Source: CAWHXG01 sp963833235
Lineage (GTDB): Bacteria; Pseudomonadota; Alphaproteobacteria; Rhodobacterales; Rhodobacteraceae
NCBI GenBank assembly: GCA_963833235.1
Contig: CAWHXG010000006.1
Span: 310,001 to 374,000 of the forward strand
Length of the DNA stretch: 64,000 nucleotides
Direction of reading: 5' to 3'
Shown in pieces: positions 46,724 through 56,009 of the stretch (positions are counted from its first letter, which is position 1; each line of letters opens with the position of its first letter). The notes under the pieces were generated by a model. That model did no database searches and had not been told where the DNA came from. It saw nothing but the letters and a program-made list of their open reading frames with translations. The translations under genes were made by a program, and so were the position numbers.

Positions 46724-47500
46724 TCAGCCGCCACCCGGCAGGGCCATGTCGCGCATCTTGCGCAGCAGCTCGATCATCCCCGCGACCTGATGCGCCGCGG
46801 TCGCCTCGCCCTTCTCGGCCGTGGCGCGGCTGGCATCTCCCACGGTCCCGTGCTCCGAGAGGTCCGAGGCGATCCACCCGTACGACACCGGCCCAACGGG
46901 CGAGATCGCCCCCGTCTCGGCGCTCGAACGGGCATTCGGCGCAGCCCCCATGTCCACGCATTCCGGCCGGAAGGCCAGCATCATCGAGGTCTCCACGTCG
47001 CCGCCATGGATGCCGAAGCGCAGCTCGTGGTCGCTGTACATCCCCGGCGGATGGCCGAACGCGCCCCACTGGCACTTCACCGCCAGCATCCCCGCCTGCA
47101 CGCGCAGCTCGCGCGTGAGGATCGAGACGAGGTCGAGGTTGCCGCCATGGCTGTTGACGATGGCGATGCGCGGAATGCCCGCCCGCGCCACCGACAGCCC
47201 GATCTCCACCCAGGCGCGCAGGGCCGTCTCGGCGGTCAGTGTCAGGGTGCCGGCCGCATGCAGATGCTCGTTGGACTTGCCAACCGCCTGGATCGGCAGG
47301 ATGCGCAGGTCGAGGTCCGCGGGGCAGGCCGCGCGCAGCCGCTCCAGCATGCCTTGGGCGATCAGGGTGTCCGTCCCCACCGGCAGGTGCGGCCCGTGCT
47401 GCTCGATCGCCGCCGTGGGCAGGATCGCGATGGCGCGTTCGGGCGCAGCCGCGCCGAACTCGCCGGCCCGGAAATCCGCCCAGTCCAGGCGCCGGGTCAC
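46724..47500 (-). CDS. Creatininase-family amidohydrolase
   Basis: Metal-dependent amide hydrolase, 258 residues. The family core is clear: LPTAAIEQHGPHLPVGTD near residue 30 (first metal Glu, His and Asp), IVNSHGGNLD near 120 (metal His) and a later HGGDVETSMML near 170 with the bridging Glu. The family includes creatininase, deformylases such as ArfB and mycofactocin MftE, so creatinine as substrate is only one option. The GTG at 47500 overlaps the oxygenase stop (GTGA). It is the last gene of the nine-gene operon and most likely opens a cyclic or formyl amide. Confidence 0.9.
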   Translation of the reverse strand: MTRRLDWADFRAGEFGAAAPERAIAILPTAAIEQHGPHLPVGTDTLIAQGMLERLRAACPADLDLRILPIQAVGKSNEHLHAAGTLTLTAETALRAWVEIGLSVARAGIPRIAIVNSHGGNLDLVSILTRELRVQAGMLAVKCQWGAFGHPPGMYSDHELRFGIHGGDVETSMMLAFRPECVDMGAAPNARSSAETGAISPVGPVSYGWIASDLSEHGTVGDASRATAEKGEATAAHQVAGMIELLRKMRDMALPGGG

Positions 47501-48426
47501 GCCCCGCCCCCATAGGTCGCGTCCAGACGGCTGCGCAGATAGTCGGCGCCGGTCACGGCGGGGTAGCGCGCCGGCCCGGTCCCCGGAAGCGCCGCGATCA
47601 CCGCGCCAGGGTCGGGATCGAGGAAAAACGCGATCGATCGCCGCTCCCGGGCCGGCGGCAACACCCGGTGCGGGGTCGAGACGTAGACATCGTTTGTCCA
47701 GCGCATCAGGCAATCTCCGATATTCACCACGTAGGCGCCCGGCACGTGCGGCACGTCGCGCCACGCGGCATCGCCGCGCGGGCGCACCTGCAGGCCCGGT
47801 TCCCCATCCGTCAGCAGAAGCGTGATCGCCCCGTAATCGGTATGGGCGCCCGCGGCCGGGCCCGCATCGCCGGGTTCGCGCGCAGGGTAGTGCAGCAGCC
47901 GCAAGGTAGCCATCGGCGCCGCGAGGCTGGGCGCGAAATGATCCCGCTCCAGCCCCAGATCGGCGGCGAAGACCCGGTGCAGCGCCAGCCCCTGCGCCAG
48001 GGCGGCGTCGTAGTAGGCGCGCATCGCCTCGGCGAAGTCCTGCACCGGCGGCCACACGTTGACCCCGCGAAAGGGCTCGCCCGCCAGCACCCGGGGATCG
48101 TCCGGCGCCAGATCGAGGCCGATGTTGAAGGCCTCCTTGCGGTCGGCGTGCCCAGAGGCGGCATCGAGCCGCTCGTCGCCCGCCCGAACCCAGCCGCGAT
48201 TGTGCGGATTGCGGGTGATGGCGAGCGGTTCCTTGCGCTCCGCCGGCAACGCGAAGAACGCGTCCGCCTCCGCGAAGGCCCGCGCGCGCAGATCCTCCGG
48301 GATGTCGCTGCCGGCCAGCAGGAAGAAGCCCGGCCCCCGCACCGCGGCCGAGATCGCCGCGGCGAACCCGGCCGGATCGCTTTCGGCGCGGCCCCAGTCC
48401 AGCAGGGGAATGTCCGCGCCGCTCAT
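47497..48426 (-). CDS. 2-oxoglutarate/Fe(II) oxygenase, isopenicillin N synthase-like family
   Basis: Non-haem iron oxygenase of 309 residues. The N-terminal DIOX_N region (about 1-110) has IPLLDWGRAE and GPGFFLLAGSDIP. The catalytic domain (about 165-275) has the iron ligands in AHTDYGAITLL (HxD) and the distal His in STPHRVLPP, with the 2-oxoglutarate Arg/Ser pair RRSIAFF. It would hydroxylate or oxidatively demethylate a small molecule. ATGA overlap with the upstream reductase gene and GTGA with the creatininase gene place it firmly in the pathway. Confidence 0.92.
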   Translation of the reverse strand: MSGADIPLLDWGRAESDPAGFAAAISAAVRGPGFFLLAGSDIPEDLRARAFAEADAFFALPAERKEPLAITRNPHNRGWVRAGDERLDAASGHADRKEAFNIGLDLAPDDPRVLAGEPFRGVNVWPPVQDFAEAMRAYYDAALAQGLALHRVFAADLGLERDHFAPSLAAPMATLRLLHYPAREPGDAGPAAGAHTDYGAITLLLTDGEPGLQVRPRGDAAWRDVPHVPGAYVVNIGDCLMRWTNDVYVSTPHRVLPPARERRSIAFFLDPDPGAVIAALPGTGPARYPAVTGADYLRSRLDATYGGGA

Positions 48427-49055
48427 GCCGGCTGCCCGCTGAGCGCCCGCGCCTCCGCGCCCGCCGCCAGGCGATCCACGGCCCGTGCGACGCGCTCCAG
48501 ATGGGCGGCGCGGCTTTCGGGGGTCGAGCTGTCCATCCGGTAGTGCGCCGCGAAGGCCGTGCGGCACCGCCTGGCGCAGACGGCGCGAACGCCCCGCAGC
48601 AGGGTCCGCCGGCCGGGCGCGCCCATCAGGGCCGTCACCAGGGCGCTCGCCCCGCAGGTGGTGAACGCCCCCAGCCGGGTGATGTGCTGCAATCCCGGCC
48701 GGATGGCCCGCTCTTGCGGCCCCGGCATGTGGAACGCGACACCGGGCACCAGCGCCCTGTCAAGCCAGCCCTTCAGCATCGCCGGCAGCCCGTACCACCA
48801 CGTCGGATAGACGAAGACCAGCGTGTCGCACCAGCGCAGGTCGGCCACGTCCCGCGCCACGGCGGCGGCATTGCCTTGGGTATCCAGGTAGGCGCCCAGA
48901 CCCTCCCCCGACAGGCGTGGCTCGAACCCCTCGGCATAAAGGTCGCGCAGCCGTATCTCCGCCCCGGCCGCGCGCAGCCGGGCGACCGCCACGTCACGCA
49001 CCGCCATGGTGAAGCTGTCCGCCCTGGGGTGGCACACCAGGATCAGCGCCCGCAT
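48423..49055 (-). CDS. NAD(P)H-dependent oxidoreductase, flavodoxin-like fold (copy 2)
   Basis: FMN/FAD-dependent reductase of the NQO1/MdaB flavodoxin-fold family, 210 residues. ILVCHPRADSFTMAV begins the flavin phosphate loop, FVYPTWWYGLPAMLKGWLDRAL near 83-104 is the signature flavin/dimer segment, and LGAFTTCGAS follows. The ATG directly follows the expected stop of its paralogue, and its stop overlaps the oxygenase start. It may supply reduced flavin or reduce a pathway intermediate. Confidence 0.88.
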   Translation of the reverse strand: MRALILVCHPRADSFTMAVRDVAVARLRAAGAEIRLRDLYAEGFEPRLSGEGLGAYLDTQGNAAAVARDVADLRWCDTLVFVYPTWWYGLPAMLKGWLDRALVPGVAFHMPGPQERAIRPGLQHITRLGAFTTCGASALVTALMGAPGRRTLLRGVRAVCARRCRTAFAAHYRMDSSTPESRAAHLERVARAVDRLAAGAEARALSGQPA

Positions 49056-49633
49056 TCAGAATGCCTCCATCTCGCGCCGCACCCGAAGAGGAACCCCTCC
49101 CGCCGCGCCGCATCCGCCCGGTTCATGTCGTACAGCGCCAGATACCGCATCTTCTGCGGCCGGCAGACATGCCAGACCGCCCGCGTCACGCAGCGCCGCG
49201 GCGGATCGCCCGCCATCACCGCACGCATCCGGGTGCCGCCATAGGTGGTCACCGCCGCCAGCTTGCCGATGTTGCGCAGGTTCGGCACCACGCGGCCCGC
49301 CTCCAGCCGGAACGACACGCCCGGCAGGAACACCCGGTCGAAGAACCCCTTCAGGATCGCCGGATACCCGAAGTTCCACACCGGAAAGACCAGCACCAGC
49401 GCCTGCGCCGCCCGCAGCCGCGCCACGTACTCCGCAACCGGGGCCACGTTGGCGCCCACCTCGTGGTAGCCGCGCCGCTCGGCCTCCCGCAGCACCGGGT
49501 CGAACCCCTCGGCGTTCAGGTCGCAATCGTCCACCTCCCAGCCGCCGCCCTCCAGCGCCGCCACCGTCGCGCCGTGCAGCGCCGCCGAGAAGCTTTCGGC
49601 ACAAGGATGCGCATGGATCACCATCGCCCGCAT
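49043..49633 (-). CDS. NAD(P)H-dependent oxidoreductase, flavodoxin-like fold (copy 1)
   Basis: A paralogue of the next gene, 196 residues: VIHAHPCAESFSAAL, then VFPVWNFGYPAILKGFFDRVFLPGVSF, then LAAVTTYGGTRM. In the written frame the end reads FGCGARWRHSECGR and runs 13 bp into the next gene. One frame over, the tail is RVRREMEAF with a stop at 49056, exactly abutting the next ATG. So a single-base error near 49085-49090 is likely. Two flavodoxin-fold reductases in a row suggest gene duplication with divergent roles. Confidence 0.85.
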   Translation of the reverse strand: MRAMVIHAHPCAESFSAALHGATVAALEGGGWEVDDCDLNAEGFDPVLREAERRGYHEVGANVAPVAEYVARLRAAQALVLVFPVWNFGYPAILKGFFDRVFLPGVSFRLEAGRVVPNLRNIGKLAAVTTYGGTRMRAVMAGDPPRRCVTRAVWHVCRPQKMRYLALYDMNRADAARREGFLFGCGARWRHSECGR

Positions 49634-49655
49634 CAGGCCCGCCGCCCGCCGCTTC

Positions 49656-49690
49656 GATATTCCGGAAATATCCCCGCCGGAGGCATCCGC
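49656..49690. repeat. Short AT-containing intergenic element (copy A)
   Basis: The 85-bp gap before the flavodoxin-fold genes holds ATATTCCGGAAATATCCCCG, with the dyad ATATTCCGGAAATAT. The 11-mer AAATATCCCCG (49666-49676) recurs in inverse orientation at 59474-59484. It interrupts an otherwise 4-bp-overlapping operon and could be a dispersed repeat or a regulatory site. Confidence 0.4.
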
Positions 49691-49718
49691 CCGCCCCGCC
49701 CGGCGCCCCGCCCAAGGG

Positions 49719-51126
49719 TCATTCCGCCGCCTGCAGCGCCGGATAGGCGTACATCCCCTCGTACCGCCAGTCCGGATCGTCCCAGGCGATCATCTTGCCG
49801 GGGTTCAGCAAGCCCTTGGGATCCGCCTCGCGCTTGAAGGCCAGCTGCCGGTCGTCCACCGCCTGCCGCCCGCCCTCCTCCAGCGTGTAGCGGTGCGGGT
49901 TGAAGATCATCGCCCCCATCGCCTCGTGCCGCGCCACGATCTCGTCCAGCCGCGCCTCGGTGGTGAACTTCACCAGCGACAGCCCGGCGAACATCGGCCG
50001 GCCCTGCCCGCGCATCAGCTCCAGATGCTGCAGCACCTCGCCGGGGAACTCCGCCCGGATCGCCTCGATCAGCGCCAGATGATCCGGCGGGCCGTAACGC
50101 ACCTGCAGGTAGGTGATCGCGGGATCGACCTTCAGGGCCCGCAGCGTGGTGTGGTTCCAGCCATACTCATAGACCGGCCCGGGCTCCCGCTCCCAGTCCG
50201 GTGCGTCCGAGCGCCAGATCAGCCGCGCGTCCGGGCGACGGGCGAGGAACGTCAGCGAACCCGTCCATCGCATGCGGCGCCACCATCAGGCCGATCAGCG
50301 TGTCGCGCCTCCGTCACGTGCGGGCGGACCCGCTGGAAATACGCGTGCGCCATCGGCGCCTCGTAGACCGAGGCGAGCTTGATCAAGGAGGCCGTCCTCG
50401 TCGCCGAGCGCGTCGACGAAGCGCGCGGCGAAGGCGAAATCCTCGGTGGCCAGGAACATCTCGACCCAGTCATAGGCCGGGGCCAGCGGCATCTCGATCT
50501 CGGTGATGATGCCGTTGGTCCCGTAGGCATGGCTGACCCGGGCCAGCTCCTCGCCGCGGAACTCCAGAACCCGCGGCTCCGCCTCCATCGTCACCACCCG
50601 CAGCCGCAGGATGTTGCCCAGATCGCGCAAGGCCCCCCAGGTGCAGCTGCCCACCCCGCCGGAGCCGCCGGCGATGAAGCCGCCGATGGTCGCCGTGGCC
50701 CAGGTCGAGGAGAACATGCGGATCTCCTGCCCGCGAATGCGCCCGCGTCGCCGCGTCCAGATCCTTCAGCAGGCAGCCGGGTTCCACGATCACCCGGCCG
50801 GGATGGATCTCCTTCACCTCGGCCATGTGCCGCAGATGCATGACGCAGCCGCCCGCCAGCGGCATCGCCTGGCCGTAATTGCCGGTTCCGGCGCCGCGGG
50901 TGGTCACCGGGCAGTCATGGGCATGGCAGACCCGCAGAACCTCGATCACCTCCGCCTCGCTGCGCGGGTTCACCACGAAATCGGCCACCACGTGATCCAG
51001 CCGGTCCTTCAGCACGCGGCGAATACCAGAAGAAATCCCGGCTCTTGGCGCGGATGGCGGTGTCGGACGTTTCAAGGTCCAGATGCGCCAGCGCCTCGCG
51101 CGCGGCAGCGATATTGGGTCGGTCAT
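49719..51126 (-). CDS. FAD-linked oxidase (FAD_binding_4 family; several frame breaks)
   Basis: Flavin oxidase/dehydrogenase, about 469 residues when reconstructed. The FAD-binding part shows DHVVADFVVNPRSEAEV, VTTRGAGTGNYGQAMPLAGG (the PP-loop region), GRVIVEPGCLLKDLD and GGFIAGGSGGVGS. The C-terminal region has VYEYGWNHTTLRALKVDP and the family-typical end DPKGLLNPGKMIAW. Breaks lie near 51115 (a lost C in GACCC/AAT), 51020, 50740, 50385 and 50290. The ATG at 51126 overlaps the deaminase stop. It would oxidise an alcohol, amine or hydroxyacid intermediate. Confidence 0.82.
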
Positions 51127-52411
51127 GCGGGCTCCATAAGGTCGTCGAGTTCTGCATAATCGGGAAGTGCGTCGCGATGCTTATGCCATCCCGCAGCACG
51201 ATCCGGTCCGACTGCGGGCGGGCGAGAAGTTCCGTCCAGCTCCGGGCGCGGCAGATCACCAGATCGGCGGGCGCGCCGGGGGCCAGGCTTGGCGCCTCGA
51301 AGCCGCAGGCCCGCGCCGGGTTGCCAAGGAAGGCCTGCGGCCAGTCCGGTCGGGAATGGTCCAGATGCGCGATCCGCGTCGCCTCGCGCATCACCTCCAG
51401 CATGTCGAGATCGCCATAGGCATAGAACGGATCGCGCGTGTTGTCGCTTGCAAAGCAGACGTTTACACCGCGTTCCTTCAGCTCGTGCACCAGCGTGACC
51501 CCGCGCCAGCGCGGGCGTGCGACCGGCCGTCGCCGGTCCTGCAGGTAGAGGTTGCACAGCGGCAGGCGAGACCACGCTCAGCCCCGCCTGTGCCACGAGG
51601 TCCATCGTCCGGTCCGCCTCGTCCTCCGCCTGCACCGCCAGCGAACAGCAATGGCCCACGGTCACCGGCGCCGTCATAGCCGGTCTCGATCACCGCTTCG
51701 GCGATCGGCGCAAAGTCGCCGCCGCCGGATCGCCCGTTTCGTCAACGTGGAAATCGACGGCGAGGCCCCGTTCGGCGGCCAGCCGGAAGAAGTGCGCGCA
51801 GTCGATCCGGCAGGTCCGCCATCGGATAGGTCACGAGGCCCAGCACACCGCCGCTCTCGGCGACGGTCTCGCGACGGTCTCGAGCGTGCCGCCCGGTAGC
51901 AGCGCGGCCGCGTCCATCAGGCTCGCGGCCTGCAAGTCGATCCGCCCCGCCCACTCGGCGCGCATCTCGCGGAAGACCGGCCAGCTGATCTCCGGCTGCG
52001 GCGGGATGCTGTCCAGATGGGTGCGGATCGCGCGCGTGCCGTGGGCGAACGCGCAGCGCAGCGCGAAGTCCATCCGCCGCGCGCACGTCCTCGGCGGTCC
52101 AGTTGGCGACGCGATCCTCCCCCACGGCTTGCAGCGCGCCCTTGAAGACTGCCGTTCGGGTTGGCCGCGCGGGCCAGATGTGGCCCTTGTCCAGATGGGT
52201 GTGCATGTCGATGAAGGCGGGGAAGACCATGCGCCGCCCTTCGACTCCACGATCCGCGCGCCGGGCCCGGCCTCCGCCGCCAGCCGGCCATCAGCGATAT
52301 CAGGTCGCGGCGCACCAGATCGCCGCCTCCCCCAGCAGGCAGGCCGCCACCGTCACATCGCGCAGGGTCACGCCGGCGCCCTCCGGGCCTGTCAGGTCGA
52401 AGCCAGTTCAT
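51123..52411 (-). CDS. Cytosine deaminase-like amidohydrolase (many frame breaks)
   Basis: TIM-barrel metal hydrolase of the CodA/atrazine-chlorohydrolase superfamily, about 429 codons. Pieces in successive frames: TLRDVTVAACLL, then VFPAFIDMHTHLDKGHIW (the HxH metal motif and pathway-specific DKGH), IRTHLDSIPPQPEISW, VTVGHCCSLAVQ (metal His region), FASDNTRDPFYAYGDLDML (catalytic Asp) and the composite end RIVLRDGISIATHFP. It resembles cytosine/creatinine/isoguanine deaminases. At least six indels disrupt it (roughly 52380, 52300, 52080, 51880, 51560, 51160). ATGA overlaps join it to the permease and the FAD oxidase. Confidence 0.82.
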
Positions 52412-53279
52412 GCGTCGCGTTTGAGAGCGCTTTCGTGCCACTTGCGCAACAGCAGGTGGCTGAGGACCGAGAGCGCCGCGAAGATGAACACGCCCATCGC
52501 CGCGATCAGCGACAGCGCGGCGAACATGCCGCGCGATGTTCAGCCGATAGCCCGCCTCGAGGATGCGGAAGGCCAGCCCCGCACCCGACGCCGCCGGTGC
52601 CCGCCACCAACTCGGCCACGACCGCGCCGATCAGCGCTCAGCCCGCCGGCGATCTTCAGGCCGCCGAGGAAGTAGGGCAGCGCCGAGGGCAGCTGCAGGA
52701 GACGCAGCGTCTGCCAGCGCGAGGCGCCGTAGATGCTGTAGAGGTCGCGCAGGTTGCGGTCGACGGAGTTCAGGCCCAGCGTGTGTTCGAGCTGAGCACC
52801 GGGAAGAACGCCACGATCCAGGCGCACAGCAGCATGCCCGCCACCTTGCTGTCGACATAGATGAAGATCAGCGGCGCGATGGCGACGACGGGTGTCACCT
52901 GCAGGATCACCGCGTAGGGATAGAAGCGACATCTCCACCAGCTTCGACTGGTTGAAGAGAATGGCCAGCCCCACGCCGCCGACCACCGCGATCAGCAGCG
53001 CCAGCAGCGTGATGCGCCCGGTCAGCAGGGCGGCGTCGACGAGGATAGGCCAGTCGGTGACCAGGCTCTCCCACACCCGTCCCGGCCCCGGCAGAATGTA
53101 GTGCGGGATCTCGTTCCACACCACGATCCGCCCCCAGAGCCAGATCGCGAGGATCATCACCAATGCCGGCAGCGCACACTTGGCGATGCCCTCGATCCGG
53201 CGACGGCGGGCGCGGGCCATCTCGTCGGCGATCCACCGCCTCGGGCGGCCAGCCGTGGGCGCGTGATCGGCAAGGTCAT
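52408..53279 (-). CDS. ABC transporter permease, ThiX/SsuC-like (several frame breaks)
   Basis: Inner-membrane permease of the nitrate/taurine/pyrimidine-type importer, about 290 residues. Legible blocks: ALPALVMILAIWLWGRIVVWNEIPHYILPGP, ALLTGRITLLALLIAVVGGVGLAILFNQS, the EAA loop SIYGASRWQTLRLLQLPSALPYFLGGLKIA and C-terminus MFAALSLIAAMGVFIFAALSVLSHLLL. Frame breaks fall near 53265, 52930, 52800, 52640, 52590 and 52530. The ATG at 53279 overlaps the ATPase stop, and the TGA at 52408 overlaps the deaminase start. Confidence 0.85.
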
Positions 53280-54098
53280 GGCGCGTCTCCCATCGCCTGG
53301 TGCAGCGCGTCGGAGGCCTCGCGGCAATGCGCGGCGTAGTCGGCCGAGGTGCGGAACGCCTCGTCGCGCGGATAGGGCTCGTCCACCGCCACCTCGCGGA
53401 TCACCCGGCCGGGCCGAGCGGCCATCACCACGATCCGGTCGGAGAGGAAGACGGTTTCGAAGACCGAATGGGTCACGAAGATCACCGTGCAGCCGATCCG
53501 CGCCTTCAGCTGCAGCAGATCGTTGTTCAGCTTGAAGCGGGTGATCTCGTCGAGCGCGGCGAAGGGCTCGTCCATCAGGATCAGCCGCGGCCGGGTCACC
53601 ATCGCCCGCGCGATCGCCACCCGCATCTTCATGCCGCCCGACAGCTCGCGCGGATAGGCGTTCTGGAACTTGTCCAGCCCCACCAGCCGCAGCACCGCCA
53701 GCACCTCGTCGCGCACCGCGCTGTAGGTCTTGCCGCGCAGCCGGAAGGGCAGCCAGCACGTTCTGCGCGACCGTCGCCCAGGGCATCAGCGTCGGCTCCT
53801 GGAAGACGATGCCAAGGTCGCCCTGCCCCTGCCCGCCGGCCCAGACGATCCGCCCGGCCGTGGGCTGGCTCAGCCCCGCGATCAGCCGCAGCGCGGTGGA
53901 CTTGCCGCAGCCGGATGGCCCCAAGAGCGAGATGAAGTCGCCCTGCCCCACGGTCAGCGACATGCCGTCGAGCGCCACGACATCGCGCCCGAAGGTCTTG
54001 TCGACCCCCTCGATGCGCAGCACCGCGTCGCGCGGGCCGGCGGCGACTTCGGGCGCGGAGCGTCCGGGGAGGGTCGAGGAAGCGGGCAACGCGGTCAT
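53276..54098 (-). CDS. ABC transporter ATP-binding protein, ThiZ/SsuB-like (one frame break)
   Basis: ATPase of the same importer, about 274 residues. Walker [27 protein letters not shown], signature ELSGGMKMRVAIARAM, Walker B LILMDEPFAALDE and H-loop VTHSVFETVFLSDRI are intact and typical of nitrate/sulfonate/taurine-type ATPases. The frame slips once near 53755 between VAQNV and VRDEVLAVLRLVGL. The start at 54098 is in the same reading frame as the tail of the binding-protein gene, with no stop between them as written. Confidence 0.88.
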
Positions 54099-54151
54099 GG
54101 CCTTCTCGCGGAACGGGGGGTCTGCCGGCCGCCGCGGGCCGGCAGCTTGGG

Positions 54152-55206
54152 TCAGTTGCGAGGGCTTGAGGTCCATGCCCACGCCCTTGCCGGTGTAGGA
54201 GGCGTCGAAGGCGGCCTGCCAGTCGATCCCGTCCTCGATCACCCCGGCCTCGACCATCTTGTCGTAGAAGTCCTTCGACCTTCGCCTCGGTCAGCACCCC
54301 GATCCCCATCTCCACGGCATCGCCGCTGTCGACGATCCCCTCGCCCAGCATCTTGTCGATGGCGAAGGCGATCTTGTCCTCGGTCATGTCGGGGTTGGCC
54401 TCGATGATCAGGGCGTTGGCGGCCGCGTTGTCGCCGTAAAGGTAGTTGTACCAGCCCTTGATCGACCCCTCCACGAAGCAGGTCACCACCTCGGGCCGTT
54501 CCTCGATGGTCTGCGCCATCGTCTCGACGGTCGTCGCATAGGTCGAATAGCCCGCGTCGGCGATCAGGAACACCTCGGGCACGAACCCGCCCTCCTTCTC
54601 GATCACGTAGGGCTCCGAGCTCAGATAGCCCTGCATGCCGGTCATGTCGTCGGCGAGGAACGGCGCGGGGTTGAACGTGTAGGGCTGCCGCTGCTCCACG
54701 GTAAAGCCGTAGGCGGCGATCATCCACTGGTAGTACGAGGCAAAGCCGTTGTCGCCGATGAACAGCGTCAGGTCCTTGAGGTCCTCGAAGCTTTCCGCCT
54801 TGCCGGGATGCGCGATGATCACCTGCGGGTGCTTCTGGAAGATCGCCGCGACCGACACCACCGGGATGCCCTCTTTCACCGCGTTGAACGCCTGCAGCAT
54901 GTCGCCGCCCATGTGAAAGTCGATCCGCCCGGCCAGCATCAGCGCCCGGTTGTTCACCTGCGGCCCCCCCGGCACGATCTCCACCTCCAGCCCGCAGGCC
55001 TCATAGGTGCCGTCGGCCACCGACTGGTAGAAGCCGCCATGCTCGGCCTGGGCCAGCCAGTTGGTGCCGAAGGCGACCTTGGTCAGGTCCTGCGCCGCGG
55101 CGGCGGCGGCGCATCCCGCGGCAAGCCCCGCAAGGGTCAGCGTGGTCCGGGCACGGGCATGGCCCCTGGAACGGGGGAAAATCTGCGCGGATCGGGTCGA
55201 AGTCAT
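54152..55206 (-). CDS. ABC substrate-binding protein, NMT1/THI5-like (frame break near C-terminus)
   Basis: Periplasmic receptor of the operon's importer, about 350 residues. The export signal is long and twin-arginine-poor (ARTTLTLAGLAAGCAAAAAAQ). The mature part shows VAFGTNWLAQAEHGGFYQSVADGTYEACGLEVEIVPGG, FHMGGDMLQAFNAVKEGIPVVSVAAIFQKHP and GYLSSEPYVIEKE, typical of NMT1/THI5-like receptors that bind pyrimidine precursors in some bacteria. A frame break lies near 54277. The end is unclear: DLKPSQL is followed by TGA one base out of frame at 54152-54154, otherwise the frame reads on into the ATPase gene. Confidence 0.87.
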
Positions 55207-55480
55207 GCAAGCATCCTCTCAAGCTGGCGTCGCGAGCGTCGTCGTTGCGGCAGACTGTGCCGGATCGGCCCGCCGGGGAAAGCGCGGCCCGTCCGCTTCC
55301 CGCATTCACCGCGGCCAGGCGGTTCGGCGCTTCGACGGTCGCACGGAAAAGAGGCGGGTCGCAATCGGTTTGCCCACATCATGAACACATAGCGGTTCGA
55401 CACCTCGGGCAGCAGGGGCAAGCTGTGGCCACGGGCGCCCGGCGGCGGCCCCTTCGTTCGCGGATCAAAGGAAGCCTTCC

Positions 55481-55870
55481 ATGAAAGAACTCGCGCCGCC
55501 CGGCATCGCCCCGCCCTTTGCCCGCTATGCCCACGGCATCGAGGTGCCGGCCGGTGCCGCCCTCGTCGTCACCTCGGGGCAGCTCGGCCTCGCCGCCGAC
55601 GGCACCGTGCCGGAAGGCGCCGAGGCGCAGGCGCGGCTTTGCTTCGCGAACATCGCCGCCATCCTCGCCGAGGCCGGGCTCGGCGCCGCCGACGTCGTGC
55701 GCCTCAATGCCTACGTCACCGGCCGCGACCACATGGCCGGCTACATGGCGGCGCGCGACGCCTGGCTGGCCGAGGTCGCGCGCCTGCCCGCCTCGACCCT
55801 CGTCATCGTCTCGGGCTTCACGCGGCCGGAATTCCTGGTGGAGGTCGAGGCGATGGCGGCGCGGCCATGA
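55481..55870 (+). CDS. RidA (YjgF/YER057c/UK114) family protein
   Basis: A 129-residue trimeric protein; AAAGGA lies 8 bp upstream. The family end signature is in place: DVVRLNAYVT near 75 and ASTLVIVSGFTRPEFLVEVEAMA near 103-125, but the usual RxxVxVxxL(A/ F)xPxxLVEIE has Ser-Gly in place of parts of the RidA Arg region (no clear GxxVR at the catalytic position), suggesting a subfamily other than archetypal imine/enamine deaminase. It is divergent from the nine-gene operon by about 275 bp; RidA-type proteins commonly accompany pyrimidine (RutC) or amine breakdown. Confidence 0.82.
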   Translation: MKELAPPGIAPPFARYAHGIEVPAGAALVVTSGQLGLAADGTVPEGAEAQARLCFANIAAILAEAGLGAADVVRLNAYVTGRDHMAGYMAARDAWLAEVARLPASTLVIVSGFTRPEFLVEVEAMAARP

Positions 55871-56009
55871 TGGGGCCGCGCCGCCCGCGACGGCTCGACA
55901 CGCGCGGCAGGCGCGGGCTAGCCTCCGGCGAAAACAGGGGGACCGACATGAGACCGACATCCGGCGGCCGCGCGACGCCCCGCCGCCCGCCGCGGACTGC
56001 GGGCCGCGC

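Noticed and set aside
49719..54098. Calling the indel-broken deaminase, oxidase, permease and ATPase pseudogenes
   Set aside because: All catalytic blocks persist across frames, indels cluster with those in universally needed genes, and several lie in homopolymers, so sequence error is the better explanation.
55207..55480. TPP or other riboswitch before the NMT1/THI5-like receptor gene
   Set aside because: The region on the minus strand lacks the CUGAGA and GAUCUGGAUAAUGC-type cores of the THI box; no other aptamer consensus was seen.
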